Positions 32,807-33,960 of a stretch of DNA of 33,960 nt are shown piece by piece. Each line of letters opens with the position of its first letter. The stretch's first letter is position 1. The position numbers and the translations under genes are program-made. The DNA is from Patescibacteria group bacterium (GTDB lineage: Bacteria; Patescibacteriota; Microgenomatia; UBA1406; GWC2-37-13), in the NCBI GenBank assembly GCA_026416375.1, contig JAOAFI010000036.1, positions 1 to 33,960 of the forward strand, written 5' to 3'. Under the pieces are notes generated by a model that saw only the letters and a program-made list of their open reading frames with translations, was not told the DNA's origin and did no database searches.

Positions 32807-32861
32807 GGTTTTGAGAGTTTTGCGAGTTTTGATTTTTTTGAGATTTAAGATTTAAAATCTT
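32807..32861. repeat. Nonamer array followed by heptamers, upstream of rmuC
   Basis: 32807-32842 holds four 9-bp units (GGTTTTGAG, AGTTTTGCG, AGTTTTGAT, TTTTTTGAG). 32841-32861 holds three 7-bp units (AGATTTA, AGATTTA, AAATCTT). Both lie just upstream of the rmuC -10 box. Confidence 0.7.
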
Positions 32862-32872
32862 ATTATTTTTGT

Positions 32873-32878
32873 TAAAAT
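32873..32878 (+). promoter_or_regulatory. -10 box of rmuC predicting a leaderless mRNA
   Basis: TAAAAT ends six bases before ATG 32885, exactly the spacing seen at uppP, so transcription should start on the ATG. Confidence 0.5.
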
Positions 32879-32884
32879 TAGTTT

Positions 32885-33937
32885 ATGATTGTCTCAATTA
32901 TTATTGGCGTTGTTATTTCAGTTGTTGTTTCTTATCTTATTATTACTTTTTTTCTTCCAAAGTTTTTAGATCAGTTTTTAAAAATCGCCAAAGAAAAATT
33001 AGGGTCAGAAAAAGATGAGATAAAAACTGATTTGGAAAACAAAAAATCAGCCATTGAAAATATTTTTAAAGAAATAAAGACATTAATTAAAGAAACTGAA
33101 GAAAAATTAGATAAGACTGATAAAGACAGAATTAGTTCTTTCTCAAAATTAAGAGAAGCTCTTGAAAATCAGCTTTTAATGACAAAAGAGCTTCGGGCAA
33201 CAACTGAAAGTTTAAAGCGGGTGTTATCCAACAATCAAATGCGAGGTCAGTTTGGCGAACAAGTAGCAGAAAATCTTCTTAAAATGAGCGGATTTGTTAA
33301 AGGAGTAGATTATGACGCCAATAAAGAACAAAAATCATCCGGCACAAGACCAGATTTTGTTATTTATCTTCCCAATAAAACAAAAATCAACGTTGATGTA
33401 AAATTTCCTTATCAAAATCTTCAAAAAATGACTGAAACAGAAGATAGAGCAACAAAAAAGGAATTAGAAAAAGAGTTCGAAAAAGATGTCCGCGAGAAAG
33501 TAAAGCAAGTCTCCAACCGCGAATATATTAATCCAGATGAAAACACCGTTGATTTTGTTATTCTTTTTGTGCCAAACGAGATGATTTTTTCTTATATCTA
33601 TGAAAAACTAAATGATCTTTGGCTTGAGGCATTAAAACAAAAAGTGATTTTAGCCGGTCCTTTTAGTTTTACTGCGGTTTTGCGTTTGGTACGCCAGGCA
33701 TATGATAATTTTCGCTATCAAAAAAATGTTCAAAAAATCATTTCTTATATTAAAAATTTTGAAGTTGAGTTTAATAAATATAACGAAGAATTTTTAAAAA
33801 TCGGAGAGAGAATAGAGTCGCTTTCAAAACAATATTATATTGTTAATACTACTCGTACTAATCAATTAGTTCGTTCAATTGAAAAAATAAAATTAGAATC
33901 AGATGAAGAAAAACCTCTTTTGATTGAAAAAAACTAG
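32885..33937 (+). CDS. rmuC: DNA recombination protein RmuC
   Basis: The 350-residue protein has an N-terminal membrane helix (about 2-22), a coiled-coil (about 30-115, EKDEIKTDLENKKSAIENIF and following) and the RmuC nuclease-like domain: NNQMRGQFGEQVAENLL (about 116-132), PDFVIYLPN, INVDVKFPYQNL with the catalytic-type Asp and Lys, VDFVILFVPNEMIFSY and AGPFSFTAVLRLV. RmuC limits inversions at short repeats; its fold is related to PD-(D/E)XK nucleases. The membrane helix is common in this family. It diverges from recJ, another recombination gene, across a repeat-filled gap. The stop codon lies in the short palindrome at 33928-33943. Confidence 0.94.
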   Translation: MIVSIIIGVVISVVVSYLIITFFLPKFLDQFLKIAKEKLGSEKDEIKTDLENKKSAIENIFKEIKTLIKETEEKLDKTDKDRISSFSKLREALENQLLMTKELRATTESLKRVLSNNQMRGQFGEQVAENLLKMSGFVKGVDYDANKEQKSSGTRPDFVIYLPNKTKINVDVKFPYQNLQKMTETEDRATKKELEKEFEKDVREKVKQVSNREYINPDENTVDFVILFVPNEMIFSYIYEKLNDLWLEALKQKVILAGPFSFTAVLRLVRQAYDNFRYQKNVQKIISYIKNFEVEFNKYNEEFLKIGERIESLSKQYYIVNTTRTNQLVRSIEKIKLESDEEKPLLIEKN

Positions 33938-33943
33938 TTTTTT
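33928..33943. terminator. Short palindrome at the rmuC stop
   Basis: AAAAAACTAGTTTTTT spans the TAG stop. It has an A/T-only stem around CTAG and then T-rich sequence, so it is at best a weak terminator. The last bases of the window (to 33960) hold nothing else recognisable. Confidence 0.3.
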
Positions 33944-33960
33944 ATATTAATCCTCCGCCG

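Noticed and set aside
32725-32861. CRISPR array between recJ and rmuC
   Set aside because: Units are only 7-9 bp without spacers; these are simple tandem repeats. No cas genes are present.

Overview
The window is very AT-rich, gene-dense bacterial DNA whose content fits a Candidate Phyla Radiation (Patescibacteria)-like genome. This is inference from several traits: trimmed versions of universal enzymes (UvrC without its helix-hairpin-helix end, AspRS without the GAD insertion, a Lon-type ATPase without protease domain), short intergenic gaps, almost no Shine-Dalgarno sequences, and tRNA genes mostly lacking encoded CCA. Bacterial identity is supported by GroES/GroEL, UvrABC, SecG, UppP, a D-Ala-D-Ala ligase and a D,D-carboxypeptidase. 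Standard code use is supported because TGA is the stop of yjbQ (2518-2520), of the transglutaminase-like gene and of the holin-like gene.

Layout. 1-978 is a partial minus-strand GT4 glycosyltransferase, divergent from uppP. 1918-2780 holds tRNA-Arg(CCG), tRNA-Ala(CGC), yjbQ, tRNA-Ile(UAU), tRNA-Phe and tRNA-Gly. A 40-bp perfect palindrome (2839-2878) separates these from a minus-strand unit that begins with tRNA-Ser(CGA) and runs GT2 - Nudix - six-TM protein. tRNA-Cys and tRNA-Ser(UGA) follow on the plus strand. 5118-10113 is an AT-extreme block: a small membrane protein, a divergent type-I glutamine synthetase, a membrane-anchored FN3-like protein, a sialidase-like propeller and an AbrB-PhoU regulator. 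10114-12382 is HNH - ddl - DUF2905 - flavodoxin. A protease-less Lon ATPase diverges from groES-groEL, which ends in a textbook terminator. tRNA-Tyr and a structured gap lead to a DedA/VTT protein and then uvrB - uvrA - transglutaminase-like - uvrC - holin-like - secG - peptide-binding protein, followed by an anchored protein of unknown function. dacA and aspS read the other way. After them lie a structured leader with a YkgJ-like gene broken by one in-frame TGA, then recJ (minus) and rmuC (plus).

Functional themes are cell-envelope building (UppP, Ddl, DacA, two glycosyltransferases), nucleotide-excision and recombination repair (UvrABC, RecJ, RmuC), protein folding, and nitrogen and phosphate handling.

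The items most worth a second look are: (i) the YkgJ-like gene with an in-frame TGA, the only strong Shine-Dalgarno in the window and a structured leader that can hide it; (ii) 7-bp tandem mini-arrays (consensus ATTTGAA) lying in frame inside unrelated genes, with 7- and 9-bp arrays between recJ and rmuC; (iii) the 40-bp palindrome carrying inward-facing -10 boxes; (iv) tRNA-Ile with a UAU anticodon; and (v) a recurrent promoter geometry predicting leaderless mRNAs.
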